8,460 nucleotides of DNA from an archaeon. GTDB taxonomy: Archaea > B1Sed10-29 > WALL01. The DNA is taken from the NCBI GenBank assembly GCA_030592525.1, contig JAUVIW010000040.1:1-8460 (forward strand), read 5' to 3'. Both the position numbers and the translations under genes were made by a program. Within the stretch, counting starts at the first letter, position 1. Each line of letters begins with the position of its first letter. A model generated the notes under the pieces. It made no database searches and was not told the DNA's origin. It was given only the letters and a program-made list of their open reading frames with translations. Of this stretch, positions 1 through 5,591 are shown in pieces.

Positions 1-264
1 CTTGGCCTTCTGGAGCCGCGTGGGCTCGGAAGCGTCAAGGAGCCCGGTGATATCGGATATCTCCTTCTTGAGCGACTCGGTGTCGAGCTTTTCCTCGTGG
101 ACATTGATGTGCAGCTGGAGCAAGTGCTCGTGGCCGGACCTAAACCGCTTGACATCATCGATAAGCTTCTTGGACTCACCCCGGGTACTGGGCAAGAAGT
201 GCTCGTCGAGCTTGCGCTGGACATCACGTACTTTGCCGGCTCGGACCCTGGGCTTGCCCTTCAT
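1..264 (-). CDS. Partial unknown charged, helix-rich protein (C-terminus outside window)
   Basis: An open frame of 88 codons runs off the left edge without a stop, so only the N-terminal part is visible. It starts MKGKPRVRAGKVRD and is very rich in Lys, Glu, Asp, Arg and Leu. Residues about 30-88 look helical and possibly coiled-coil (for example KKLIDDVKRF and ESLKKEISDITGLL). There is no signal peptide or membrane segment. I do not recognise the family. It is the fourth gene of the pth2 row and follows the TIM-barrel gene by 32 nt. An in-frame ATG at 288 would add eight residues. The 264 start is preferred because a TATA-like element on this strand is centred about 26 nt upstream, which fits a leaderless start, and no Shine-Dalgarno site is seen at either ATG. 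Confidence 0.6.
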   Translation of the reverse strand, partial: MKGKPRVRAGKVRDVQRKLDEHFLPSTRGESKKLIDDVKRFRSGHEHLLQLHINVHEEKLDTESLKKEISDITGLLDASEPTRLQKAK

Positions 265-286
265 CAATAGGGTTAAGGCTCCGGGC

Positions 287-295
287 ATTAATAGG
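287..295 (-). promoter_or_regulatory. Candidate TATA box for the partial gene at 1-264
   Basis: On the minus strand this reads CCTATTAAT, centred about 26 nt upstream of the ATG at 264. The same word and spacing occur upstream of pth2. It suggests that the last visible gene of the row also has its own leaderless transcript. It overlaps the alternative ATG at 288, which argues against that longer start. Confidence 0.4.
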
Positions 296-296
296 A

Positions 297-1019
297 TTAT
301 CGCTTGAAAAACTCGTATTCCCAGATGTTCTGCTCCGGGTTGAACGGGGTCTCAAGAACGATTTCCGCGCTCTTGGTCCGGATGACGCGGTCCTTGATGT
401 AGTCCAAGTCGAACTCTCCTTCGAGCAAGGGAAGGTGGAGATCCTGCTCCGAGCGCACCAAGCCATTGCTCACGTGGAAATAGTTCGCCCCAAGGCCAAT
501 GAAGCGGTCGCAGAACTTTTTGTAGTCCACGTTGAGCGCTGCGGCGGAAGCGATTGCGTGGCCGAAGTCAAAGCACAGGCCAAAGCCAAGTGAAAGGAAC
601 TCAGCCATTTCACTGGGCTTGTAGCAAATGCGCTGCTCTCCCCTCATGTTTAGTTCAGGGAGGTTTTCGAGCAGGATGTGTGCGTCGGATATCCGTGACA
701 GCGCATCAAGCGCGTATTCCTTCGAGCCCTCCCGCGCATCGCCGCTTGGGTGGAGGACGACTGTCGGGGAGCCCAGGCTGTCGGCGGCCTCGAGTGCTTG
801 GCGCAGGCAGTCAATGTTGTGGTCCCACTTTGACGGGTCAGAAAAGTTCACGCCGAACCCGGCGTGCGCGCAGTGCACGCGAAAAGGCACGTCGAAATCG
901 AGGAAGGGCTTGATGGGGATGCCGGGGACGATGAGGACCTCGACAAAGTCAGCAAAATCCCATTTCGAGATGTGCTCGGGCTGAGTGGAGTATGTCTTCA
1001 TGCCGACTTTGATTGTCAC
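297..1019 (-). CDS. Xylose-isomerase-like TIM-barrel enzyme (sugar phosphate isomerase/epimerase or AP endonuclease family 2)
   Basis: This 240-aa protein has the alternating strand and helix pattern of the AP-endonuclease-2/xylose-isomerase TIM-barrel superfamily. Likely metal and substrate ligands sit at strand ends: HCAHAGFG (His49, His52), VLHPSG (His90), LENLP (Glu118), CFDFGHA (Asp151, His154), YFHVSNG (His182), DLHLPLLEG (His195, Glu200) and VLETP (Glu223). This set predicts a divalent-metal site. Sequence alone does not separate a sugar isomerase from an endonuclease IV. At 240 aa it is shorter than typical endonuclease IV (about 280), so a sugar or other small-molecule isomerase is somewhat more likely. 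The start is GTG at 1019, overlapping the upstream stop (GTGA), with an AGGTGA Shine-Dalgarno site 7 nt before it. It is therefore translationally coupled to the 143-aa gene. Confidence 0.82.
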   Translation of the reverse strand: MTIKVGMKTYSTQPEHISKWDFADFVEVLIVPGIPIKPFLDFDVPFRVHCAHAGFGVNFSDPSKWDHNIDCLRQALEAADSLGSPTVVLHPSGDAREGSKEYALDALSRISDAHILLENLPELNMRGEQRICYKPSEMAEFLSLGFGLCFDFGHAIASAAALNVDYKKFCDRFIGLGANYFHVSNGLVRSEQDLHLPLLEGEFDLDYIKDRVIRTKSAEIVLETPFNPEQNIWEYEFFKR

Positions 1020-1447
1020 TTCTTTTTCACCTTCACTGGATTGAGAAAGTCGCCCATGTGCGAGCCATGTTCCAGGCGGTGCATGACAGCGAGGTGGAGG
1101 AACTCATCATCAGCAGGGTACTCAATGGAGAGCGCGGCCTTTGCACCCTCGGCATTGGACTTGGCTACTTTTGAGGTAATGACATTCCACCGCCCAAAAT
1201 ACGGCTCTATCATCTTGAGCAAGCGCTCAGGGGATTTCTCGTCCGCGAAGTGCATGCGCATGGTTCTTGTTTCCTTGCTCGGTGCCTTGAAGTGGTCAAG
1301 CTCCACCAGCACAATGTCCTTGAAATCGAATGACCGGCCTTCGATGGGCTCGAAGCCCTTCCGGCTCAGGCTCGTGCGGGCCCTTGGCGTCCTCTTGCTG
1401 TGTTCCTTGCGGACTTGCACAAAGCCGTGAGTCATCTCGTGAGCCAT
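1016..1447 (-). CDS. Conserved-looking unknown 143-aa protein of the pth2 operon
   Basis: I do not recognise this family. The protein is basic at the N-terminus (residues about 13-30 are rich in Arg, Lys and Ser) and at its KVKKK tail. It has a mixed alpha/beta-looking core with strands such as IVLVELDHF and TMRMHF. Near the C-terminus is a His-rich stretch (EFLHLAVMHRLEHGSHMGDF) that could bind metal, although that is only suggested by composition. There is no signal peptide or membrane segment. The start ATG lies 2 nt after the pth2 stop codon, and the stop overlaps the start of the TIM-barrel gene, so it is firmly inside the operon. A second in-frame ATG four codons downstream is an alternative start. 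Basic ends and the pth2 neighbourhood make an RNA- or ribosome-associated role conceivable, but this is inference. Confidence 0.75.
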   Translation of the reverse strand: MAHEMTHGFVQVRKEHSKRTPRARTSLSRKGFEPIEGRSFDFKDIVLVELDHFKAPSKETRTMRMHFADEKSPERLLKMIEPYFGRWNVITSKVAKSNAEGAKAALSIEYPADDEFLHLAVMHRLEHGSHMGDFLNPVKVKKK

Positions 1448-1449
1448 GA

Positions 1450-1797
1450 TTACAACAACCTGTATTTTGATACGAACACGTCGATGTCCATCTCCGGGGC
1501 GGGGCCGATGGCGACAGCCGTTTTGGAGCCAGAAGGAATCTGGGTGTGGCCCGCGTCCATTATCATCGCTGCAGGCAGCTCGTCCTTCATCTCCTGGAAG
1601 ATGTCGATGAGGGCGCGCTCGGAATCCACCTTGAGCACTATTTTCTTCATGCCCTCCTTGTGCCAGAGCTCAGCCCAGTCCGGGTGCTTGCGCTGCGTGC
1701 GGATGAACGCCTCGATGGATGCGTGCGCTCCTTGCGCGACCAGCTTCCCCTTGCCCATGCCAAGGTCAGTGCGGAGGATGATGACTTGCTTGAACAT
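1450..1797 (-). CDS. pth2: Peptidyl-tRNA hydrolase, archaeal/eukaryotic Pth2 type
   Basis: Pth2 cleaves the ester bond of peptidyl-tRNAs that drop off the ribosome, freeing tRNA in the cytoplasm. The 115-aa length is exactly that of the family. Hallmarks are present: a first strand followed by RTDLGMGKGKLVAQGAHAS (residues 9-27, with Asp11, Lys16, Lys18 and His25), and the signature DAGHTQIPSGSKT (residues 81-93) followed by AVAIGPAP. It is the first gene of the minus-strand row, and the next gene begins 2 nt after its stop. A TATA-like CTTATTAAT is centred about 27 nt upstream of the ATG with no Shine-Dalgarno site between, so the transcript is probably leaderless. It is complete and shows no missing motif. 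Confidence 0.97.
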   Translation of the reverse strand: MFKQVIILRTDLGMGKGKLVAQGAHASIEAFIRTQRKHPDWAELWHKEGMKKIVLKVDSERALIDIFQEMKDELPAAMIMDAGHTQIPSGSKTAVAIGPAPEMDIDVFVSKYRLL

Positions 1798-1819
1798 CTT
1801 TCTATTGAGGGGTGGGAGG

Positions 1820-1829
1820 ATTAATAAGG
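1820..1829 (-). promoter_or_regulatory. TATA box of pth2
   Basis: The minus strand reads CCTTATTAAT, centred about 27 nt before the pth2 ATG. That is the spacing expected if transcription starts at or next to the start codon. It is one half of the divergent 1798-1888 intergenic region. Confidence 0.6.
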
Positions 1830-1855
1830 GTTCCTCGGCAAGGCGTAGCCTTTTG

Positions 1856-1864
1856 CTTTAAAAG
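1856..1864 (+). promoter_or_regulatory. TATA box of the nurA-HAD-herA operon
   Basis: CTTTAAAAG is centred about 29 nt upstream of the nurA ATG, giving an essentially leaderless mRNA. No clear Shine-Dalgarno site lies before the start. It is divergent from the pth2 promoter, about 35 bp away. Confidence 0.6.
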
Positions 1865-1888
1865 GGCTGTTGAGAGAAAGTATGCACA

Positions 1889-2908
1889 ATGGTACGGCCA
1901 CTTCTCGAAGCATTGGGCAAGGCGTATAGCGACTCCAAGCTAGTGCCGCCCAACAAGATGCTCTCGCCGGCAGGAAAGGGGTTCCCTTTGTACCCGCTCA
2001 GCACAGAGAGCTTCATGGGCTACGAGCCCACTGACCTGAAAGGGAAGTTCCGCGTGTTAGCGGTTGATGGGGGCTCGATATCACTGTTTGACACGCCGTA
2101 CTGGGGGCTGGGGCTGGTCAAGTACAAGGCGAGATTGATTGAGTTCAACTCAAGGACAAAGAGGGCAACGACAGTGGAGCAGGATACCAAGGACAGGTTT
2201 GTGCTTTACACGAATGACGAGAAGACGGTTGAGGGCGATGTGGTTCCGCGGAAGTTCTGGGAAAAAGGGAACTACCTCAAGAGAGAGGAGACACGGTTCA
2301 TGCGCGACACCATCAAGCGCGGGTGGGCTGATGACGATACCCTAGTGCTTGTGGACGGGTCGCTCGCGATGGGGAGCTTCTACGAAAAGGAGATACTCAA
2401 GCTGCACAAGAACACCATTGGCGTGAGCAAGCGGAGTGGGTTCACTATCAACAGGGCAAGTGCATCAGGGTATCTGGCGATGCGGGCAAGGGAGTTTCAG
2501 AAGGATGCAAAGCCGTGGTACTGCTACCCGCTGGTGGCACATTACCCGATGGACGAGCCAATAGCAGAGATAATGTTTGCTAGTTTCGCGCCGAACGGGT
2601 ACGCGTTCCGTGTGGATTTTCCGTTCGAGGTGAGTGCGCTAAACATGCGCGAGCAGCACAGCTACTTGAAAGAGCAGTTGTGCAAGATAGGGCTGTTCTC
2701 GAACGACCCGAAGTACGCAGGGTACCCTTATCCATTGGGCGCGGTGCACTCGGACAGCGTGATGCGGCCGATAGACAAGGATAGGGCCAGGAAGTTTGTC
2801 GAGGAGCACGTGCTCGCGGCGGACCTGGATGAGGGGACACGCGAGTTAATAATCAAGGACATAGAGAATGAGTACTGGTACGACAAGTTCAGGAGGCGAG
2901 CGCATTGA
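1889..2908 (+). CDS. nurA: NurA family nuclease
   Basis: NurA is the toroidal dimeric 5'-3' nuclease that works with the HerA translocase to resect DNA ends for homologous recombination. At 339 aa it has normal family length. Conserved metal-site motifs appear in order: AVDGGSI (Asp60), REETRFMRD (Glu133/Glu134, probable acidic ligand), LVDGSL (Asp156), the GVSKRSG segment after it (about 178-184), and YPYPLGAVHSD near the C-terminus (His287). The region YCYPLVAHYP (211-220) and the PNGYAFRVDFP strand (235-245) also fit the RNase H-like NurA fold. It is the first gene of a three-gene operon. Its TGA overlaps the TTG start of the HAD gene, and herA follows. Mre11 and Rad50, often clustered with this pair, are not in the window. 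Confidence 0.93.
   Translation: MVRPLLEALGKAYSDSKLVPPNKMLSPAGKGFPLYPLSTESFMGYEPTDLKGKFRVLAVDGGSISLFDTPYWGLGLVKYKARLIEFNSRTKRATTVEQDTKDRFVLYTNDEKTVEGDVVPRKFWEKGNYLKREETRFMRDTIKRGWADDDTLVLVDGSLAMGSFYEKEILKLHKNTIGVSKRSGFTINRASASGYLAMRAREFQKDAKPWYCYPLVAHYPMDEPIAEIMFASFAPNGYAFRVDFPFEVSALNMREQHSYLKEQLCKIGLFSNDPKYAGYPYPLGAVHSDSVMRPIDKDRARKFVEEHVLAADLDEGTRELIIKDIENEYWYDKFRRRAH
2891..2896 (+). promoter_or_regulatory. Shine-Dalgarno site AGGAGG for the HAD gene
   Basis: AGGAGG lies inside the 3' end of nurA, 8 nt before the TTG at 2905. It is an almost ideal match to the 16S anti-Shine-Dalgarno sequence and fixes the unusual TTG start of the HAD gene, whose next in-frame codons give the mandatory FFDFGGT motif. 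Confidence 0.8.
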
Positions 2909-3546
2909 AAGCGGTTTTCTTTGATTTTGGCGGCACGCTTGCTGACCGCGAGGGTGGCTACTGGAGCGCGATGGTAAAAGATGTGGGGCCATTGTTCGGA
3001 ATGGGGTCTGAAGAGCTCAGGGCATTCTTCAGGGACGAGCTTTGTGTTGTTCCGCTCGCGGAAGAGCTCGAGTACATCCGGAAAAGATGTAGAGAGAAAG
3101 GGCTGCCGCCGGAGAATGCGGACAAGTTCATAGGCCTCAAGGAATCATTCGCCCCCGATTTCAGGTGGGAGCCGAACGCGATAGAGGTTGTGGAAGCGCT
3201 CAAGGAAAAGGGTGTTGTCACGGGGATAATTTCGAACACTGACGGAAACGGCGGGACTATCTATGATAGTATGAAGCCGGACATCAGGCCGTACTTGGAC
3301 ATTCTCGTGCTGTCATCAGAGGAACGGATTGCGAAGCCGGACACCAAGCTGTTCGAGGTAGCGCTCGAGCGCACTGGGGTTAAGGCTGAGGACGCGATGT
3401 ATGTTGGGGACAAGGAGGACCGCGACATAAGTGCGCCGCACGAGCTAGGGATGAAAGCGGTGCTGTACGACCCGCGCGGTGAGCATGAGAAGACTGACGC
3501 GGATTATGTTATCAAGGACCTGAAGGAAGTATTGGAGCTGATTTAG
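2905..3546 (+). CDS. HAD-superfamily hydrolase embedded between nurA and herA
   Basis: This 213-aa protein has the four HAD motifs: motif I FFDFGGTL with nucleophile Asp7, motif II GIISNT with Ser110, motif III Lys144 in AKPD, and motif IV VGDKEDRD with Asp169 and Asp174. A helical cap between about residues 15 and 90 gives a subfamily I layout like phosphoglycolate or nucleotide phosphatases. The second motif-I Asp, normally the general acid/base, is Gly9 (DFGGT instead of DxDGT). This variant occurs in HAD proteins but may reduce or alter phosphatase activity. The TTG start overlaps the nurA stop and is backed by AGGAGG. The stop TAG directly abuts the herA ATG. This coupling suggests a role linked to DNA-end processing, perhaps cleaning a phosphorylated nucleotide, but the substrate is unknown. 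Confidence 0.88.
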   Translation: MKAVFFDFGGTLADREGGYWSAMVKDVGPLFGMGSEELRAFFRDELCVVPLAEELEYIRKRCREKGLPPENADKFIGLKESFAPDFRWEPNAIEVVEALKEKGVVTGIISNTDGNGGTIYDSMKPDIRPYLDILVLSSEERIAKPDTKLFEVALERTGVKAEDAMYVGDKEDRDISAPHELGMKAVLYDPRGEHEKTDADYVIKDLKEVLELI

Positions 3547-5112
3547 ATGACTAGAGTAGGGAAAGTGGATTATTTTGACGGGCATAAGAGAAAGCTGCAC
3601 TTCTTCGTAGAGGGAGACGTGGAAGAAGAGGGGTTCTACAAGGTTGACAGCGGGAACAGGGTGTTCTACGTTTTTGTTACGAACCTAAGCGAGCAGCCGC
3701 TCGACAACCAGCTCAGGGCGAGGTACTGCCCGTCAGACTACTCATTCGACCAGGAGGAAAGGTATCTTCTCTACGCGAGCGCGAGCATACTAACTGAGTA
3801 CAGGAAGGACGACAAGCGGAAGATTGTGGGGTACAAGACAATACCCCAGCACAATGACGAGATATGCACGCTGGACAAAGCGGACTTTGACATACTTGGC
3901 CTGCCGAAGCTTGATTTCGCGCATGTTAGGAGCGGGTCGCACCACTTTGACACCAAGGCCGGCTTCAAGAAAGAGGCGTACGTCACGCACTGGCTCTTAT
4001 GCGGGTGGACTAACAGCGGGAAGACGAATGCGGCCAAGGTCCTTATGAATGTAACGATAAAGGGCGACGGCGAGCCGTTCGCCGGTGGGGTTATCATCGA
4101 CCCGCACGGCGAGTACTACAAGGACCTGAGGCACTTTAACCGCGTTGGTGCGCCGAGAGTAATCCATTACACACTGGGTGCGGACAGCAATGATGCGTGG
4201 GAAAAAGAGCTCGAGGTCTCGATGCAGAACATTTACCCATCGTACCTTACAGAGGTGTACGACTTCCGCGAGGACACGCAGCTCAACTTCATGCACCAGT
4301 TCTGCCGGGCAAAGGGCGGGGAATGGATAAAGTTCATTGTCGACAATGATGTTGAGACCATCAAAAGCGAGCTCAGGGGGAGCTCGGACTATCCGGGAAT
4401 CGCGATGATCATCGGGGCTGTCAAGAACAGGCTGACATCAATGTTCCGGGAAGAGGATGTCTGGGTCGCGGAAAGGAACAGATTCATCAGCACGATTACC
4501 GAGGGAGTGGCGCGCGGGAACTGGTATGTCATTGATGTCAGCAGCATCGGGAACAGGACAGCGAAGCTGATCACAGCGATGGTGGCAAAGTCATTGTTTG
4601 CGAAATACAAGCGGGCGTGCACGAAGAACAAGGGGGAGTGGCGCAAGTGGAAGCCCGCTGGAGTGCTTATTGAGGAGGCGCACAATTACTTGTCGCCGGA
4701 AGAGGCGAGTAAGGGAAACATCATCGCGAAGATAGCCAAGGAGGGCCGCAAGTTCAAGGTGTTTACTATAGTTGTGGAGCAGGACCCTGCGGGGATTGAC
4801 CAGCGCATACTCAAGCAGATACACAACAAGGTTGTGCTGCAGCTCATTCCAAAGGATGCGAGGGCGATTTGCGAGACCACGCCATACGTGGACGAGCTCG
4901 AGAAGAAGATACCTTACTATAGCATAGGGGAAGGCGTGTTCGTGAGCACGGGGAGCTTCAATTTTGCGCTGCCAGTGATGTTCCCCCTTGTCGGGGACTG
5001 GATAAAGGCGAACACAATACCGTGCGGAAAGTGTGGGAAACCGAGCGCAGGGGGGCTGTGCCCGAACTGCGATAAGGTGAGAAAAGCCTCGGACGCGAAG
5101 AGCTTCATGTAA
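3547..5112 (+). CDS. herA: HerA-type hexameric DNA translocase with C-terminal zinc ribbon
   Basis: HerA is an FtsK/VirB4-like ATPase that forms a hexamer, pumps DNA and drives NurA in end resection. The protein is 521 aa. Residues about 1-130 form the N-terminal barrel-like region. Walker A is GWTNSGKT (153-160), followed by IIDPHGEY (183-190). Walker B is GVLIEEAHNYL (372-382), and EGRKFK (399-404) includes the conserved Arg401 region. The usual SQRP-like motif after EGRKF reads EQDP here (411-414), so the expected Arg is Asp413. The C-terminal 30 residues carry CGKC (Cys493, Cys496) and CPNC (Cys505, Cys508), a four-Cys zinc ribbon that I do not regard as standard for HerA. The start codon abuts the HAD stop, and a GGAG lies about 9 nt before it. 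Pairing with nurA supports the call strongly. Confidence 0.92.
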   Translation: MTRVGKVDYFDGHKRKLHFFVEGDVEEEGFYKVDSGNRVFYVFVTNLSEQPLDNQLRARYCPSDYSFDQEERYLLYASASILTEYRKDDKRKIVGYKTIPQHNDEICTLDKADFDILGLPKLDFAHVRSGSHHFDTKAGFKKEAYVTHWLLCGWTNSGKTNAAKVLMNVTIKGDGEPFAGGVIIDPHGEYYKDLRHFNRVGAPRVIHYTLGADSNDAWEKELEVSMQNIYPSYLTEVYDFREDTQLNFMHQFCRAKGGEWIKFIVDNDVETIKSELRGSSDYPGIAMIIGAVKNRLTSMFREEDVWVAERNRFISTITEGVARGNWYVIDVSSIGNRTAKLITAMVAKSLFAKYKRACTKNKGEWRKWKPAGVLIEEAHNYLSPEEASKGNIIAKIAKEGRKFKVFTIVVEQDPAGIDQRILKQIHNKVVLQLIPKDARAICETTPYVDELEKKIPYYSIGEGVFVSTGSFNFALPVMFPLVGDWIKANTIPCGKCGKPSAGGLCPNCDKVRKASDAKSFM

Positions 5113-5116
5113 AAAG

Positions 5117-5125
5117 CTTTATAAA
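5117..5125 (+). promoter_or_regulatory. TATA box of the rpoK-rps17e operon
   Basis: CTTTATAAA starts 5 nt after the herA stop codon. Transcription would begin near 5146-5148, leaving a leader of about 35 nt before the preferred rpoK start. Confidence 0.65.
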
Positions 5126-5149
5126 CCTCTTGTCTCACAATTGTAGCGC

Positions 5150-5168
5150 TCCCCATTAAGGGGATTTT
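5150..5168 (+). other. Leader hairpin plus T-run upstream of rpoK
   Basis: TCCCC (5150-5154) and GGGGA (5160-5164) form a perfect 5-bp stem with an ATTAA loop, followed directly by TTTT. It lies at the predicted 5' end of the rpoK mRNA, 2 nt before the Shine-Dalgarno site at 5171. It may act as a 5' cap-like stabiliser, a translational control element, or a terminator for read-through from herA. These cannot be told apart from the sequence. Confidence 0.4.
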
Positions 5169-5170
5169 CT

Positions 5171-5176
5171 GAGGTG
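5171..5176 (+). promoter_or_regulatory. Shine-Dalgarno site GAGGTG deciding the rpoK start
   Basis: GAGGTG is a perfect anti-Shine-Dalgarno match, 6 nt before TTG 5183. The GTG within it (5174) is also in frame and could be mistaken for the start codon. The same arrangement recurs before the GrpB-family gene. Confidence 0.65.
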
Positions 5177-5182
5177 CTATAC

Positions 5183-5356
5183 TTGGATTATACTCGTTTC
5201 GAGAAAGCCCGCGTTGTCGGTGCAAGAGCTCTACAGCTAGCTATGGGTGCACCCCCACTAGTCGACACAAAGGGCATCACGCAGTGCTTCGAGCTCGCCA
5301 TCAAGGAGTTCGACGACGGCGTCATCCCAATAACAGTTATCAGGGAGGCGAACTAA
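5183..5356 (+). CDS. rpoK: DNA-directed RNA polymerase subunit Rpo6 (RpoK, RPB6/omega homologue)
   Basis: Rpo6 is the small archaeal RNA polymerase assembly subunit homologous to eukaryotic Rpb6 and bacterial omega. The core signature is RFEKARVVGARALQLAMGAPPL, and the C-terminal IKEFDDGVIPITVIRE is characteristic. With TTG at 5183 the protein is 57 aa and begins MDYTRFEK, a usual length for archaeal RpoK. The in-frame GTG at 5174 would add three residues but sits inside the GAGGTG Shine-Dalgarno site, so I prefer the TTG. It is followed 1 nt later by rps17e, so transcription and translation genes share one promoter. The mRNA leader carries a hairpin that could give control. Confidence 0.93.
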   Translation: MDYTRFEKARVVGARALQLAMGAPPLVDTKGITQCFELAIKEFDDGVIPITVIREAN

Positions 5357-5357
5357 A

Positions 5358-5558
5358 ATGGGAAAGCTCATGACCAGCATCCTAAAGGGCAAGGCCAAGA
5401 AGCTCAAGGACATGTACCCCAATGACTTCGACGAAAATTTTGAGCACAACAAGGAAACCCTGAACAAGCTCGGGTTCTTTGACTACAGCAAAACAGACCG
5501 CAACCTCGTCGCCGGCCAAATCACCAGAATAAAGCTCGCCGAAGCGAAAGAAGAGTAA
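5358..5558 (+). CDS. rps17e: Small ribosomal subunit protein eS17 (S17e)
   Basis: This is a 66-aa archaeal/eukaryotic-specific 30S protein. The family pattern is clear: a basic N-terminal helix (SILKGKAKKLKDMYP), the NDFDENFEHNKETL segment matching the typical F-DFD-NK region, and the conserved RNLVAGQITRI near the end. An acidic EAKEE tail follows. A GGGAGG Shine-Dalgarno site at 5343-5348, inside the end of rpoK, lies 9 nt before the ATG. It is the second and last gene of the rpoK unit, and the next gene has its own TATA box right after this stop. It is complete and of normal length. Confidence 0.93.
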   Translation: MGKLMTSILKGKAKKLKDMYPNDFDENFEHNKETLNKLGFFDYSKTDRNLVAGQITRIKLAEAKEE

Positions 5559-5560
5559 GG

Positions 5561-5568
5561 GTTAAAAA
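5561..5568 (+). promoter_or_regulatory. Candidate TATA box of the antiporter gene
   Basis: GTTAAAAA is centred about 27 nt upstream of the antiporter ATG, again a leaderless arrangement. It lies in the loop of a weak inverted repeat (AAGGG at 5557-5561, CCCTT at 5572-5576). That repeat might help end the rps17e transcript, but I give it little weight. Confidence 0.45.
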
Positions 5569-5591
5569 CACCCCTTTGCTAGTTCTCGAGC

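Noticed and set aside
297..1447. Long open frames on the plus strand opposite the minus-strand operon (for example 864-1430)
   Set aside because: They lack family motifs and are biased in composition, while the minus frames hold clear Pth2 and TIM-barrel motifs with coupled starts and stops. They are shadows of GC-rich codons.
5557..5576. AAGGG/CCCTT inverted repeat after rps17e as a terminator
   Set aside because: The stem is short with a 10-nt loop and only a weak T-run, and the loop holds the likely TATA box of the antiporter gene. The repeat may be chance.
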